From Arthrobacter sp. 31Y (GTDB lineage Bacteria > Actinomycetota > Actinomycetes > Actinomycetales > Micrococcaceae), in assembly GCF_000526335.1 (NCBI RefSeq), contig NZ_JAFW01000001.1:2914001-2978000 (forward strand): 64,000 bases of DNA, given 5' to 3'. A program made the position numbers and the translations under genes. Positions 45,875-55,080 of this stretch are shown here, piece by piece. The notes under the pieces are model-generated. The model was not told where the DNA came from and did no database searches. It saw nothing but the letters and a program-made list of their open reading frames with translations. Numbering within the stretch: position 1 is the first letter of the stretch; the number at the start of each line of letters is the position of its first letter.

Positions 45875-46525
45875 TTAGTCGGCCAGGATCAGGTAGAGCG
45901 CCCGGCGGGTTTCGTCCAGCTTCTCGATGGCAGCTTGACGCTGTTCGTCGGTAGCGGCTGCGCGGAACTGGTGGATGACGCCCATGAGCTTGCCGACGCT
46001 TTGGTGGAATGCTGCACCGGTTCCATCGGCCTCGGTGTTCCAGGCGTTGGCGAGTTCTTCTTCATGCTCGGCGACGTAAGCTTTGCCGTCGTCCGTGAGC
46101 GTGAACTCGGTGCGGCGGCCCTCGCCGACAGCGACGATCAGTTCTTCGTCCACCAGTTGCTGCAGGGTGGGGTAGACGGAGCCGGGGCTGGGACGCCAGG
46201 CGCCGGAGGTCTTCTCGGCGATGGTCTTGATCAGGCCATAGCCGTTGGACGGCGCTTCAGCCAAGAGCGAGAGAATCGCTGCACGGACGTCGCCGCGGTT
46301 AGCCCTGCGTGATCCGCCTGGACCGAAGCCCCGAGGCCCAAATCCGGGTCCGAAACCGGGGCCAAAGCCTGGGCCGAAGCCGCCCGGACCAAATCCGCCT
46401 CCGCCGTGGCCACCCGGTCCGCGCCTGCCCTTGCCTCGGTTGAAACGACCTCGGCCATGTCCGTGTTCGGGATGTCCGTGATCGTGCTCGGGGAATGAGT
46501 TGTTGTTTTCGTTGATGCCTTTCAT
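45875..46525 (-). CDS. PadR-family regulator with glycine-rich N-terminal tail
   Basis: The 216-residue protein has a PadR winged helix (about residues 75-155, DVRAAILSLLAEAPSNGYGLIKTIAEKTSGAWRPSPGSVYPTLQQLVDEELI) followed by a helical dimerisation part. Ahead of it is a His- and Gly-rich tail with tandem FGPG units (GFGPGFGPGFGP). Such tails occur in some actinobacterial PadR proteins and may bind metal or nucleic acid. A nested palindrome lies upstream. Confidence 0.88.
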   Translation of the reverse strand: MKGINENNNSFPEHDHGHPEHGHGRGRFNRGKGRRGPGGHGGGGFGPGGFGPGFGPGFGPGFGPRGFGPGGSRRANRGDVRAAILSLLAEAPSNGYGLIKTIAEKTSGAWRPSPGSVYPTLQQLVDEELIVAVGEGRRTEFTLTDDGKAYVAEHEEELANAWNTEADGTGAAFHQSVGKLMGVIHQFRAAATDEQRQAAIEKLDETRRALYLILAD

Positions 46526-46570
46526 AACAGCATCGTCCTTTCGGTTGTTGTTACGCCGAAGGAGTATCGG

Positions 46571-46600
46571 CGATAGTTAACGATATATCGGTAACTATCG
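46571..46600. promoter_or_regulatory. Nested palindromic operator of the PadR gene
   Basis: Nine-base arms CGATAGTTA and TAACTATCG flank a central perfect palindrome CGATATATCG, giving a 30-base symmetric element 46-75 bases ahead of the PadR start. It also contains TATATC-type -10 sequences, so binding would block transcription. Confidence 0.65.
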
Positions 46601-46623
46601 GGACGTCAAGAGGTTTCTTAAAG

Positions 46624-46673
46624 CACGACGGCGGGTGGCAGCTTCCGTGGGGAAGCCGGCACCCGCCGTCGTG
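46624..46673 (-). terminator. Terminator behind nadE
   Basis: CACGACGGCGGGTG pairs with CACCCGCCGTCGTG (14 bp) over a long loop that can also fold. CTTTAAG follows on the minus strand. It begins 20 bases after the nadE stop. Confidence 0.6.
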
Positions 46674-46693
46674 AATGGTTTGAAGGGACGTAG

Positions 46694-47515
46694 CTATTTC
46701 CACCACGTATCGAAGATGGTGACAGGAACTGTGCGCTTGTGGCGCGTGCGCAGGTACTTCTGCTCCAGCAGCTCTGCAACGTCCTCGGGAACGTCGCGTC
46801 CTTCGAGGTAATCGTCGATTTGGTCGTAGCTGATACCGAGCTCGTCTTCGTCGGTACGGCCGGGCTTGTTGTCCAGAAGGTCGGCGGTGGGAACCTTTTC
46901 CCACACCCGTGAAGGTGCGCCGAGCTCGGCCAGGAGTGCACGGTTCTGGCGTTTGTTCAGGCCGAACAGCGGAAGGATGTCCGCGCCGCCGTCGCCGAAC
47001 TTCGTGAAGAAGCCCGTCACGGACTCGGCGCCGTGGTCCGTGCCGATCACCAGGTAATTGTGTTCGCCGGCCAACGCATACTGGGCGATCATGCGTGCGC
47101 GCGCCTTGGTGTTGCCCTTGTGGAAATCGGAGATCGGGGCGCCGGTGGTCTTCTCGAACTCGTCCTCGAAGCCGTCCACGGCCTGGGAGATGTTGTAGGT
47201 CCACTCGGTTTTGGCCTTGATGAAGTCCAGGGCCGCCTGGGCGTCGTCTTCATCATGCTGGATGCCATAGGGAAGGCGGACGGCAACAAAGTTCGCGTCC
47301 ACGCCCTCGGCTTCCAATTCCTCCACCGCCAACTGGGCCAAACGGCCGGCAAGGGAGGAATCTATGCCGCCGGAGATACCTAGAACGAATCCCTTGGTGT
47401 GCGTCGCCTTCAGGTAATCCTTCAGGAAACCGACGCGCTTGCGGACCTCCTCTGCGGGGTTGATCCGGGGCTGGACGCCCATTTCTTCAATGATCTTGAC
47501 CTGGAGTTCGCGCAT
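46694..47515 (-). CDS. nadE: NH3-dependent NAD synthetase
   Basis: The 273-residue enzyme amidates nicotinic acid adenine dinucleotide with ammonia. The ATP pyrophosphatase loop is [14 protein letters not shown], and [52 protein letters not shown] and the RHKRTVP end are all as in the E. coli/B. subtilis short form. No glutaminase domain is present. The gene stands alone. Confidence 0.95.
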   Translation of the reverse strand: MRELQVKIIEEMGVQPRINPAEEVRKRVGFLKDYLKATHTKGFVLGISGGIDSSLAGRLAQLAVEELEAEGVDANFVAVRLPYGIQHDEDDAQAALDFIKAKTEWTYNISQAVDGFEDEFEKTTGAPISDFHKGNTKARARMIAQYALAGEHNYLVIGTDHGAESVTGFFTKFGDGGADILPLFGLNKRQNRALLAELGAPSRVWEKVPTADLLDNKPGRTDEDELGISYDQIDDYLEGRDVPEDVAELLEQKYLRTRHKRTVPVTIFDTWWK

Positions 47516-47582
47516 GGTCCAACACTAGTCAGCATGGCTGCGGACGCTCAACCATATTGCAGACTTCCAGCCCACGTGTCAG

Positions 47583-48614
47583 CTATTTAGAGGGCACCGG
47601 GCCTGTGGAGCCGCGGACGGTGAGGTGGGTGGGCATGACGGCCAAGCGTCGGCTGGATCCCGCGTGCAAGGGATCCAACTGTGCAAGCAGCATGGAGACG
47701 GCCACGCGCCCGGCTTGCTCAATGGGGGAGGCCATGGTGGTCAAAGGTGGGTTGCAGAAGTCTGCGCCGAAGATGTCATCGCAGCCCACAATGCTCATAT
47801 CCTCGGGGACCCGGATGCCGCGCTCGCGAAGTCGTTGGAGCATGCCTATGGCCAGAAGGTCATTGAAGACGATGCAGGCGGTTGCACCTGTCCGGGCGGT
47901 GGCGTCGGCGGCTGCAGCACCCGATGTTGTCTTGGGCGTGAAGGGGCCCACCCGGGAAGTTGTGAGTCCGCGCTCCCTGCATTCATCTTCGAAGGTCTTC
48001 CACCGCTTGGCATTCGACCATGACGAGGCCGGCCCGCCCACGTAGCAGATCTTGGAGTGGCCCAGCGAGCTGAGGTGCTCCAGTGCTTGGACGACTGCAC
48101 CCGGCGTGTCGATCATGACGGTTGGCGCGTTGGCCGAGGACCTGTTGATGGTCACGATCGCCTGTGATGCCGCTGCCTCGAGAATCTGAGCGTCCGTCAG
48201 CCTGGACGCGGCGAGAATGAACCCATCGGCCGTTCGCTGCATTTTCCGGAGCGTGTCTGCTTCCATCTCAGCGGACTCCTCGGTATCCACCAGCAGCTGC
48301 GTGTAGCCAGCTGCTTTGAGTTGGTTCTGTGTGCCCCGGATGATGTCGAAATAGAAGGGGTTGGTGACGTCAGGAACCAGCAGGGCGATGGCATTGGTCC
48401 GTCCCGAGCTCAATCCCCGCGCCTGCGAACTCGGGACGTAGTTCAGCGCGGCCGCGGCCTGCTCGACGCGCTCGCGTGTCACGTGGTTCACCCGGCCAGG
48501 GTTGGAGAGTGCCCTGGAAACCGTAGAGGTGGCAACACCTGCCAAGTCCGCAACATCGCGGATGGTGGGCACTGCGGCTGCGGTGCGGGCTTTTTCGTCT
48601 GCCATGTTTGTCAT
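47583..48614 (-). CDS. LacI-family repressor of the sugar-uptake cluster
   Basis: The 343-residue LacI protein has TIRDVADLAGVATSTVSRALSNPGRVNHVTRERVEQA as headpiece and hinge, and a periplasmic-binding-like effector core. I take ATG 48614; ATG 48605 and a TTG at 48641 are other starts, the last overlapping the operator. It is divergent from the ABC sugar importer and hexuronate genes and probably represses them. Confidence 0.92.
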   Translation of the reverse strand: MTNMADEKARTAAAVPTIRDVADLAGVATSTVSRALSNPGRVNHVTRERVEQAAAALNYVPSSQARGLSSGRTNAIALLVPDVTNPFYFDIIRGTQNQLKAAGYTQLLVDTEESAEMEADTLRKMQRTADGFILAASRLTDAQILEAAASQAIVTINRSSANAPTVMIDTPGAVVQALEHLSSLGHSKICYVGGPASSWSNAKRWKTFEDECRERGLTTSRVGPFTPKTTSGAAAADATARTGATACIVFNDLLAIGMLQRLRERGIRVPEDMSIVGCDDIFGADFCNPPLTTMASPIEQAGRVAVSMLLAQLDPLHAGSSRRLAVMPTHLTVRGSTGPVPSK

Positions 48615-48636
48615 TGGAGCACTTTTGGCAACTTTT

Positions 48637-48650
48637 GGCAAACGCTTGCC
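48637..48650. promoter_or_regulatory. LacI-type operator
   Basis: GGCAAACGCTTGCC has 5-bp arms GGCAA/TTGCC around a CG centre, the standard LacI-family form, between the divergent repressor and ABC transporter genes. The preceding ACTTTTGGCA is tandemly repeated at 48621-48640. Confidence 0.6.
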
Positions 48651-48740
48651 GCCTCGATTGCCATCTACATAGACTCGGCAACGAAGCCCCTGTGACGCAC
48701 GACACCACCACCTGCGGGCTTGGTATCCAAGGAGGAAACA

Positions 48741-50099
48741 ATGAGGTTTGCACCATCAGCGAAGCTGGCCGCCGTCATAGCAACGGCCGCCCTGGCTTTG
48801 ACTGCCTGCGGGGGAGGCGGCAGCAGTTCCGACAGCAGCGGAGGTGCCGTGGACGGCGCCGGGAAGAAGTTGAGCGTCCTGACCGGGGTCAACAACCAGT
48901 ACCCCGAGCAGCAGAAGGAATGGTTCAAGGACATTGCCGCCAAGTTCAAGGCAAAGACGGGTGCTGATGTTGAGTTTGAAACATTCGCCTCTGCCAACGA
49001 TGAACTTACCCGGATCCAAACGTCCGTGGTTTCCGGTCAAGGCCCGGACGTCTACAGCCTCGGAACCACCTTTACTCCCACGGCCTACGCCACCAAAGCA
49101 TTTGTGACCCTCACCGACGATGATTGGAAGAAGGTCGGCGGGAAAGACCGCTTCAACCAGGCGGCCCTTGGCATCTCCGGCCCGGACGCCGAGCACATGG
49201 CCGGGATCCCGTTTGTCAGCCGTCCGTTCGTCATGGCGTACAACAAGGACCTCCTTGCTGCCGCAGGCATAGAGAAGCCGGCAACCACGTGGGACGAACT
49301 CGCTGAGCAGGCTAAGAAGATGACCAACGCCGGCGCGGGTACATACGGCCTGGCCACAGGGTACAAGGACAACTTTGACCCTTGGAAGTTCATCTGGGCT
49401 ATGTCCATTCAAGCCGGCAATCCGTTGGTAGACGGCGACAAGCTTAAGATGGATGACCCCACGGTCAAGAAGGCCTACGAGACCTACTTCGGTTGGCTCA
49501 CCAAGGAAAAGGTTGTGGATCCGGCAGCGATCGGATGGAGCAACAGCAACGCCGTGGCCGCTTTCGCGTCCGGCAAAGCCGGCTATCTGATGATGACGAC
49601 GTCCAGCTCAGTACCCACGTTGGACAAGTCAGCGATCGCAGGTAAATATGCCTACTCGATCATGCCCACCACGGCTCCCGGCGAGGCATCCCCCAAGGGC
49701 GACGGCGACAAGGCCGCGAGCATCCTCTCGGGTGACAACGTAGTGGTTGCCGACTACTCCCAGCAGAAGGATCTTGCCTTCGCTTACATCGAGCTCATCA
49801 CTTCCAAGGATGAGCAGTTGAACTACCAGAAGATCTTCGGCGAGCTTCCTGCGAACGCAGAGGCTTTGGCCTCCCTGACTGATCCGAAGCTTCAACCCAT
49901 CGCCGATGCTGCCGGCAAGTCCAAGGCAACTCCGTTTACTGGTGCGTGGGGCGACATCCAGCTGGGTCTCCTGAACGTCACCGTCCAGTCCATCCCGGAT
50001 CTTGCCAACGGTTCGGTGGATGACGCTGCCCTGGAGTCACGGCTCAAGGACGCCCAGTCCAAGGGCCAAGCCTCCCTCGACCGGGCCGCGAAGTCCTAG
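48741..50099 (+). CDS. Sugar ABC transporter, solute-binding lipoprotein
   Basis: A 452-residue protein with lipoprotein signal (lipobox LTAC at about residue 22) and a type 1 sugar-binding fold (WFKDIAAKFKAKTGADVEFETF; IPFVSRPFVMAYNKDLLAAAGI; YGLATGYKDN). A perfect AAGGAGGAAACA precedes the ATG at 48741. First gene of the uptake operon. The hexuronate genes downstream suggest a uronate-containing oligosaccharide, but the ligand is not shown by sequence. Confidence 0.92.
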   Translation: MRFAPSAKLAAVIATAALALTACGGGGSSSDSSGGAVDGAGKKLSVLTGVNNQYPEQQKEWFKDIAAKFKAKTGADVEFETFASANDELTRIQTSVVSGQGPDVYSLGTTFTPTAYATKAFVTLTDDDWKKVGGKDRFNQAALGISGPDAEHMAGIPFVSRPFVMAYNKDLLAAAGIEKPATTWDELAEQAKKMTNAGAGTYGLATGYKDNFDPWKFIWAMSIQAGNPLVDGDKLKMDDPTVKKAYETYFGWLTKEKVVDPAAIGWSNSNAVAAFASGKAGYLMMTTSSSVPTLDKSAIAGKYAYSIMPTTAPGEASPKGDGDKAASILSGDNVVVADYSQQKDLAFAYIELITSKDEQLNYQKIFGELPANAEALASLTDPKLQPIADAAGKSKATPFTGAWGDIQLGLLNVTVQSIPDLANGSVDDAALESRLKDAQSKGQASLDRAAKS

Positions 50100-50111
50100 G
50101 CAGGATCCCTC

Positions 50112-51173
50112 ATGTCCACTGATTCCTTCAGGGAAATGAAAGCCGTCGCCGGCCCGGCTGCCGGAGGGCAGCCGGCCCGGCCCGGCACTGGAGCCCAAGC
50201 GTCCGACGGCGGCACGCCACCGAACGCAGGCACCAGCTCCATCCAGCCAGGCGGCCGTGACAAGAAGCCCGTCCGCCGCAAGGGCCTGAGTGAGCGCAAC
50301 CGTCCACTGTGGATGCTGATCCCCGGCGGCCTGCTGATGTTCATCATCATTGTGATTCCGCTGTTCCTGGGCATCTACATGTCGGCCCTCAATCTGGACC
50401 AGTACACACTCCGCAAATGGATCAGTGCACCGTTCATTGGCGTCGACAACTTTGTAGAGGCGCTGACCGATTCACCGCTGCTCCATTCGGTATGGCTGAG
50501 CGTCAGCTACTCTCTGATCGCAATGGCGGTCACGTTGCCCCTGGGTATCGCAGCCGCCGTGGCCACACAGAACGCTTTCAAGGGCCGGGCACTCATCCGG
50601 TCGATTTTCTTGATCCCCTACGTGCTCCCGTCCTTTGTAGTGGCCACAGTGTGGCGGACCATGTTCCAGCCGGACGGAGTGGTGGACTCAGCATTGGGCG
50701 TATTTGGCATGGATGGTGGCCTGTGGCTCAATGGGCCGCAGACATATTGGACGCTCATCCTGGTTCAAATCTGGGCTTCGTGGCCGTTCATCTACCTCCT
50801 GGCCCTTTCCGGCCTGCAATCCGTGGACCACGAGGTCCACGAGGCCTCGGCCTTGGACGGCGCGCTGTGGTGGAACAAGCTGCGGTACGTTATCTTTCCG
50901 TACCTCAAGGGCCCGCTGGCACTGGCCTTCCTGATTGGCATGCTGCACCATATCAACAACTTCACGCTTCCGTTCGTGCTGTTTGGCGTCCCGGCTCCGG
51001 CCGACGTCGAAGTCCTGCCGATCCTCACGTACGTCACCAGCTTCCAGAGCTTCCGCTTCGGCCTCAGTGCAGCCATGGCGTTCGTGTCCCTGGTGCTGAT
51101 CGCGATTCCTCTGTTCATCTACCTGCGCGCCGTCAAGCTGGACGACGCCGAGACGCCGGGAGGCAAGAAGTGA
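50112..51173 (+). CDS. Sugar ABC transporter permease (MalF type)
   Basis: The 353-residue protein has a Pro/Gly-rich cytoplasmic N-terminus of about 70 residues, then about six membrane helices and the EAA loop DHEVHEASALDGALWWNKLRYVIFPYLKG that contacts the ATPase. No ATPase gene is in this operon; such CUT1 importers usually borrow a shared MsmK-type ATPase. Partner of the next gene. Confidence 0.93.
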   Translation: MSTDSFREMKAVAGPAAGGQPARPGTGAQASDGGTPPNAGTSSIQPGGRDKKPVRRKGLSERNRPLWMLIPGGLLMFIIIVIPLFLGIYMSALNLDQYTLRKWISAPFIGVDNFVEALTDSPLLHSVWLSVSYSLIAMAVTLPLGIAAAVATQNAFKGRALIRSIFLIPYVLPSFVVATVWRTMFQPDGVVDSALGVFGMDGGLWLNGPQTYWTLILVQIWASWPFIYLLALSGLQSVDHEVHEASALDGALWWNKLRYVIFPYLKGPLALAFLIGMLHHINNFTLPFVLFGVPAPADVEVLPILTYVTSFQSFRFGLSAAMAFVSLVLIAIPLFIYLRAVKLDDAETPGGKK

Positions 51174-52105
51174 GCGCATCAACCACCTCCGTCCGCGGCA
51201 CGTCCGGCCGGGGTTCGTCGGGGACCACGTTCCGGCCTGGCTCCAAGCGGCAGCATGAAGTAACCCGTCTCTTGCCCGGCCCCATGCTGGCCATCATCCT
51301 GACGGTGCTCAGCGCCATTGTGCTGATCCCGGTTGCCTACATCTTCCTGGCCTCCGTGAACTCGGACATCGGCGTGGCCAACGGCGAATTCTGGCCGTCC
51401 ACGTTCTCACTGGAGAACTACAGCAAGATCTGGTCCAGTGTTGGCTTGGCCAAGGGTCTCGCCAACAGTGTGCTCGTAGCTGGAGCCACAGCGGTGGTGT
51501 CCGCAGCGATGTCCGTTTCCATTGCCTACGTATTGGTCCGGTACCAGTTCCGCGGCAGGCTCACCATCCTGCGAAGCCTCCTGGCTCTGCAGTCAGTTCC
51601 TGGAACACTCATGGTCCTGCCGGTGTTCGTCCTCTTCTCCTCCGCCGCCAGCTATCTTGGCGTCCAGGTAATCGGAACGCAGTGGGGACTCTTCATCACC
51701 TACCTGACGTTTGCCATGCCTTTCTCGACATGGGTGATGGTCACCTACCTGCGCGGCTTGCCCCGTGAGCTGGAAGAAGCGGCCAAGATCGATGGTGCCA
51801 GCAACCTTGGTGTCCTGGTCCGCATCATCCTGCCGCTCAGCTGGCCAGGAATTGTGGTCTCCGGAATTTTCGCCTTCCTGCTTGGCTGGAACGATGTCCT
51901 GTTCGCTTCAGTGATGACCAGGCCTGACAGCCAAACTGCCGCTGTCGCACTGCAGATCTTCGGTGCCTCCCAGGAGGGCGGAGCCATTCCCCTTTACGGC
52001 CAGATGATGGCAGCATCGCTCGTCTGCGCGGCACCCGTAGTGATTCTTTACCTGATTTTCCAGCGTTATCTAGTAGGCGGTTTGACCGCCGGAGGAGTCA
52101 AATAG
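51170..52105 (+). CDS. Sugar ABC transporter permease (MalG type)
   Basis: A 311-residue permease beginning at GTG 51170, which overlaps the stop of the preceding permease and follows GGGAGGCAAGAA. About six membrane helices and the EAA loop ELEEAAKIDGASNLGVLVRIILPLSWPG. Forms the membrane pore with the MalF-type protein. Confidence 0.93.
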   Translation: MSASTTSVRGTSGRGSSGTTFRPGSKRQHEVTRLLPGPMLAIILTVLSAIVLIPVAYIFLASVNSDIGVANGEFWPSTFSLENYSKIWSSVGLAKGLANSVLVAGATAVVSAAMSVSIAYVLVRYQFRGRLTILRSLLALQSVPGTLMVLPVFVLFSSAASYLGVQVIGTQWGLFITYLTFAMPFSTWVMVTYLRGLPRELEEAAKIDGASNLGVLVRIILPLSWPGIVVSGIFAFLLGWNDVLFASVMTRPDSQTAAVALQIFGASQEGGAIPLYGQMMAASLVCAAPVVILYLIFQRYLVGGLTAGGVK

Positions 52106-52107
52106 CA

Positions 52108-52956
52108 ATGACTGGTTCAGCAACAGTTGAGTGGACGCTTTCGGGCTTCGGTGACGAGATCGACGACGACCCCGTTCAGCAGATCGCGGTGCTTCAGGCC
52201 TTGGGTGCAAACCACATCGAGGTCCGAAGCGCTTGGGGAACCAACATCGTGGACCTGGACGCCGGGCAACTTGCTGCGCTCAAGGCTCTCCTCGACGCAG
52301 CTGGCATGGGCGTTTCCGCCATTGCATCGCCCATTGGCAAGGTAGACGTAACGCTGCCCGTGGAACATGAAGTGGAGCGTCTGCGTCGTGCAGCCAACGC
52401 GGCCCAGGTGCTGGGCTCCCGGTACATCCGGATTTTCTCCTTTTACTACGGCGAAGGCGTGGCCGTGGACAGCATCCGCGACGACGTTATTGACCGGATG
52501 CGGGCATTGGCAGCCGTGGCTGAGGAAGCCGGCGTGGTGCTGCTCCACGAGAACGAGAAGGACATCTTCGGAGATACCCCGGACCGCGTGCTGGACATCA
52601 TCGAATCGGTGGCGTCGCCGGCCCTGAAGGTGGCTTGGGATCCGGCCAACTTTGTCCAGGTGGGCGTCAAGCCGTTCGACGAAGGCTACGCCAAGCTTCG
52701 TCCCCACCTCGAGTACCTGCAGGTCAAGGACGCGCGGTTCGCCGACGGCGTCGTGGTTCCTGCCGGTGAGGGCGACGGCGACCTGCTGCGTACGGTGGAA
52801 GCCCTGAAGGCCGATGGATTCGTGGGCTTCGCAAGCCTGGAACCGCACCTGGCGGGAGCGCACGGTCTGGGTGGCTTCTCAGGGCCTACAGCGTTTGGGA
52901 TGGCGGCCCGGGCGTTTGCCAAAGTTGTCAAAGAAGCAGGAGTGGAAACCAAATGA
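52108..52956 (+). CDS. Sugar phosphate isomerase/epimerase-type TIM-barrel protein
   Basis: A 282-residue AP-endonuclease-2/xylose-isomerase-like barrel: WTLSGFGDEIDDDPVQQIAVLQALGANHIEVRSAWG, then GVVLLHENEKDIFGD and LKVAWDPANFVQVG with metal-binding Glu, His and Asp. Two bases separate it from the permease. Probably isomerises or dehydrates a sugar acid from the imported substrate; reaction unknown. Confidence 0.85.
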   Translation: MTGSATVEWTLSGFGDEIDDDPVQQIAVLQALGANHIEVRSAWGTNIVDLDAGQLAALKALLDAAGMGVSAIASPIGKVDVTLPVEHEVERLRRAANAAQVLGSRYIRIFSFYYGEGVAVDSIRDDVIDRMRALAAVAEEAGVVLLHENEKDIFGDTPDRVLDIIESVASPALKVAWDPANFVQVGVKPFDEGYAKLRPHLEYLQVKDARFADGVVVPAGEGDGDLLRTVEALKADGFVGFASLEPHLAGAHGLGGFSGPTAFGMAARAFAKVVKEAGVETK

Positions 52957-54149
52957 ATGCCGAAACGCAGAATCCCGTCATCAAGGTCGCCATTGCTGGT
53001 TGCGGCACAATTGGCGCCACGCACGCCGCCTCCGTGGGTGAGCTCTCTGACCTTCGCGTCACGGCGCTGGTGGACGAGATCACGGAAGCAGCTGACGCGC
53101 TGGCGCAGCATATCGAGGACAACGGCGCCGCCCGCCCGGCCACCTTCCGGAGTCTGGCTGAAGCGTTCGCCGCTGCCGACGTCGATCTCGTCATCATCGC
53201 CACCCCCAGCGGGCTGCACATCCAGCAAGCCTTGGAAGTACTCGACGCAGGCAAGCATGTGGTCATCGAGAAGCCCCTCGACGTGAATCTGGACCGTGCG
53301 GATGAGATCCTCGCCGCAGCCAAGGCGGCCGAAGAGAAGGGACTGGTGGCGAGCGTCATCAGCCAGCACCGCTTCGATCCGGCCAGCATCGTGGTGGACG
53401 AAGCCCGGCGTGCAGGGCGCTTCGGCCGCCTGACGTCCGCCATCGCATCGGTGAGTTGGTACCGCAGCCAGGGCTACTACGATTCAGGCGCTTGGCGTGG
53501 AACGTGGACCATGGATGGTGGTGGAGCCGTGATGAACCAAGGCGTGCATACCGTGGATCTGCTGCTCTGGTTCCTCGGCCGTCCGGTGGAAATCAGTGCA
53601 AAGACGGCGCTCCTGGCACACACAGACGTGGAAGTGGAAGACACTGCAGTGGCGACCGTGACGTTTGAGTCCGGCGCTCTCGCCGTCCTTCATGCGACCA
53701 CCGCGGCATATCCGGGACTTACTGTGAGACTGCAGGTCATGGGCAGCAAGGGCTCCGCGGTGATCGACAACGACAACCTTGAGTACTTCCACGCGGCGGC
53801 TTCAGACGCTGAGACGCAAAGCGGCCCCATGGGACTTCGTGGTGCGGGCAACCAAGCTGAGGCGGAATTGGCCAGGTTTACGGAACCGCCAGTGCAGACA
53901 AACTTGGATCCGACCCTGTACCCCGCAGGACACATCCGCCAATACCGCGATGTGGTGGACGCAATCCGGAACGGCAGGCCCGCAGGTGTCACCATCCAGG
54001 ATGCCGTCACGGCGCTGGCCACGGTGCGCGGACTGTATGTCTCGGCCACGCTTGGCCGCCCTGTCCTCATCGCCGACGTCGTTGCCGGCAAGTACAACGA
54101 CGTCGAAGTCCGCACCGGTGACGGTCACTTTGAGGAGGTGACGGCATGA
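52953..54149 (+). CDS. Gfo/Idh/MocA-family oxidoreductase
   Basis: A 398-residue NAD(P)-dependent enzyme: Rossmann motif VAIAGCGTIGATHAAS, the GKHVVIEKPLDVN catalytic Lys region, and SVSWYRSQGYYDSGAWRGTWTMDGGGAVMNQGVHTVDLLLWFLG in the C-terminal half. ATGA overlaps join it to the genes on both sides. Acts on a sugar or its lactone; substrate unknown. Confidence 0.9.
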   Translation: MNAETQNPVIKVAIAGCGTIGATHAASVGELSDLRVTALVDEITEAADALAQHIEDNGAARPATFRSLAEAFAAADVDLVIIATPSGLHIQQALEVLDAGKHVVIEKPLDVNLDRADEILAAAKAAEEKGLVASVISQHRFDPASIVVDEARRAGRFGRLTSAIASVSWYRSQGYYDSGAWRGTWTMDGGGAVMNQGVHTVDLLLWFLGRPVEISAKTALLAHTDVEVEDTAVATVTFESGALAVLHATTAAYPGLTVRLQVMGSKGSAVIDNDNLEYFHAAASDAETQSGPMGLRGAGNQAEAELARFTEPPVQTNLDPTLYPAGHIRQYRDVVDAIRNGRPAGVTIQDAVTALATVRGLYVSATLGRPVLIADVVAGKYNDVEVRTGDGHFEEVTA

Positions 54150-55078
54150 AATTCTCGGTATTCACGGCCTCAACGCCGGAGTGGACTCCGCAGGAAGCAG
54201 CCACGCAACTGTCAGCCCAGGGCTGGGACGGCATCGAATGGCGGGTCACGGACCAGGCCGACGCACCCGAGCCCGGCTTTTGGGCAGGGAACAAAGCCAC
54301 CTGGCCCATGACGGGTCTTGAGGACTCTCTCCCGGAGATCGCCCGGCTCACCTCGGAGGCAGGGCTCGAATACTCAGGGTTGGGCGGCTACGCACGTTGC
54401 GACAACCACGACGGCGTCGAACGGGTTTTGGCTGCTACGGCCGCCTTGGGTGCCCGCCAGGTCAGGGTCAACGTCCTGCCGCTGGGTAATTCCACCATGG
54501 GTGGCCTAGAGCCAAGCGGGCTGTCCTACCCGGAGCTGTTCGACGCGACCCGCCAACACTACGAGTGGGTGGCCGGAAGGGCCGCCCACTACGGCGTCAA
54601 AGCTTTGGTGGAGCTGCACCATGGCACTGTGACGGCCTCGGCGTCCTCTGCCCGGAGGCTACTGGAAGGTTTGGACCCACAGCACGTCGGGGTCATCCAT
54701 GATCTGGGAAACCTCTTGATCGAAGGCTGGGAATCACCTCTGCCTGCGCTCCAGTTGCTCGGACCGTATCTCGCTCACATTCACGTAAAGAACGCCCGGT
54801 GGGTCCGCACAGAAGAGCGTGACGAAGCTGGAGCTGCGGTTTGGGTGAATGAGTGGGCGCCGCTGGACGAGGGGCAGGGGAGCGTTCTCGGCTACTTCAA
54901 GGCATTGGCCGATGTGGGCTATGACGAGTGGGTGACTGTGGAGGACTTCTCCACGGACGTTCCACTTGCCGAGCGCACTGCAGGCAACCTGCGCTTCTTG
55001 CGCCAGGTGGCAGAACTGAGCGGGCTGAACGTGGCCGGCAACGCTAACCTCTCCGCTGGCTCCACTTCGAAAGGCTGA
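54146..55078 (+). CDS. Second TIM-barrel sugar epimerase-like protein
   Basis: A 310-residue barrel (KFSVFTASTPEWTPQEAATQLSAQGWDGIEWRV; ALVELHHGTVTAS; HVGVIHDLGNLLIEGWES; LAHIHVKNARWV) with the family's metal-binding Glu, His, Asp and His. It overlaps the oxidoreductase gene by 4 bases. Together with the first barrel it may process both ends of an unusual sugar acid. Reaction unknown. Confidence 0.85.
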   Translation: MKFSVFTASTPEWTPQEAATQLSAQGWDGIEWRVTDQADAPEPGFWAGNKATWPMTGLEDSLPEIARLTSEAGLEYSGLGGYARCDNHDGVERVLAATAALGARQVRVNVLPLGNSTMGGLEPSGLSYPELFDATRQHYEWVAGRAAHYGVKALVELHHGTVTASASSARRLLEGLDPQHVGVIHDLGNLLIEGWESPLPALQLLGPYLAHIHVKNARWVRTEERDEAGAAVWVNEWAPLDEGQGSVLGYFKALADVGYDEWVTVEDFSTDVPLAERTAGNLRFLRQVAELSGLNVAGNANLSAGSTSKG

Positions 55079-55080
55079 CA

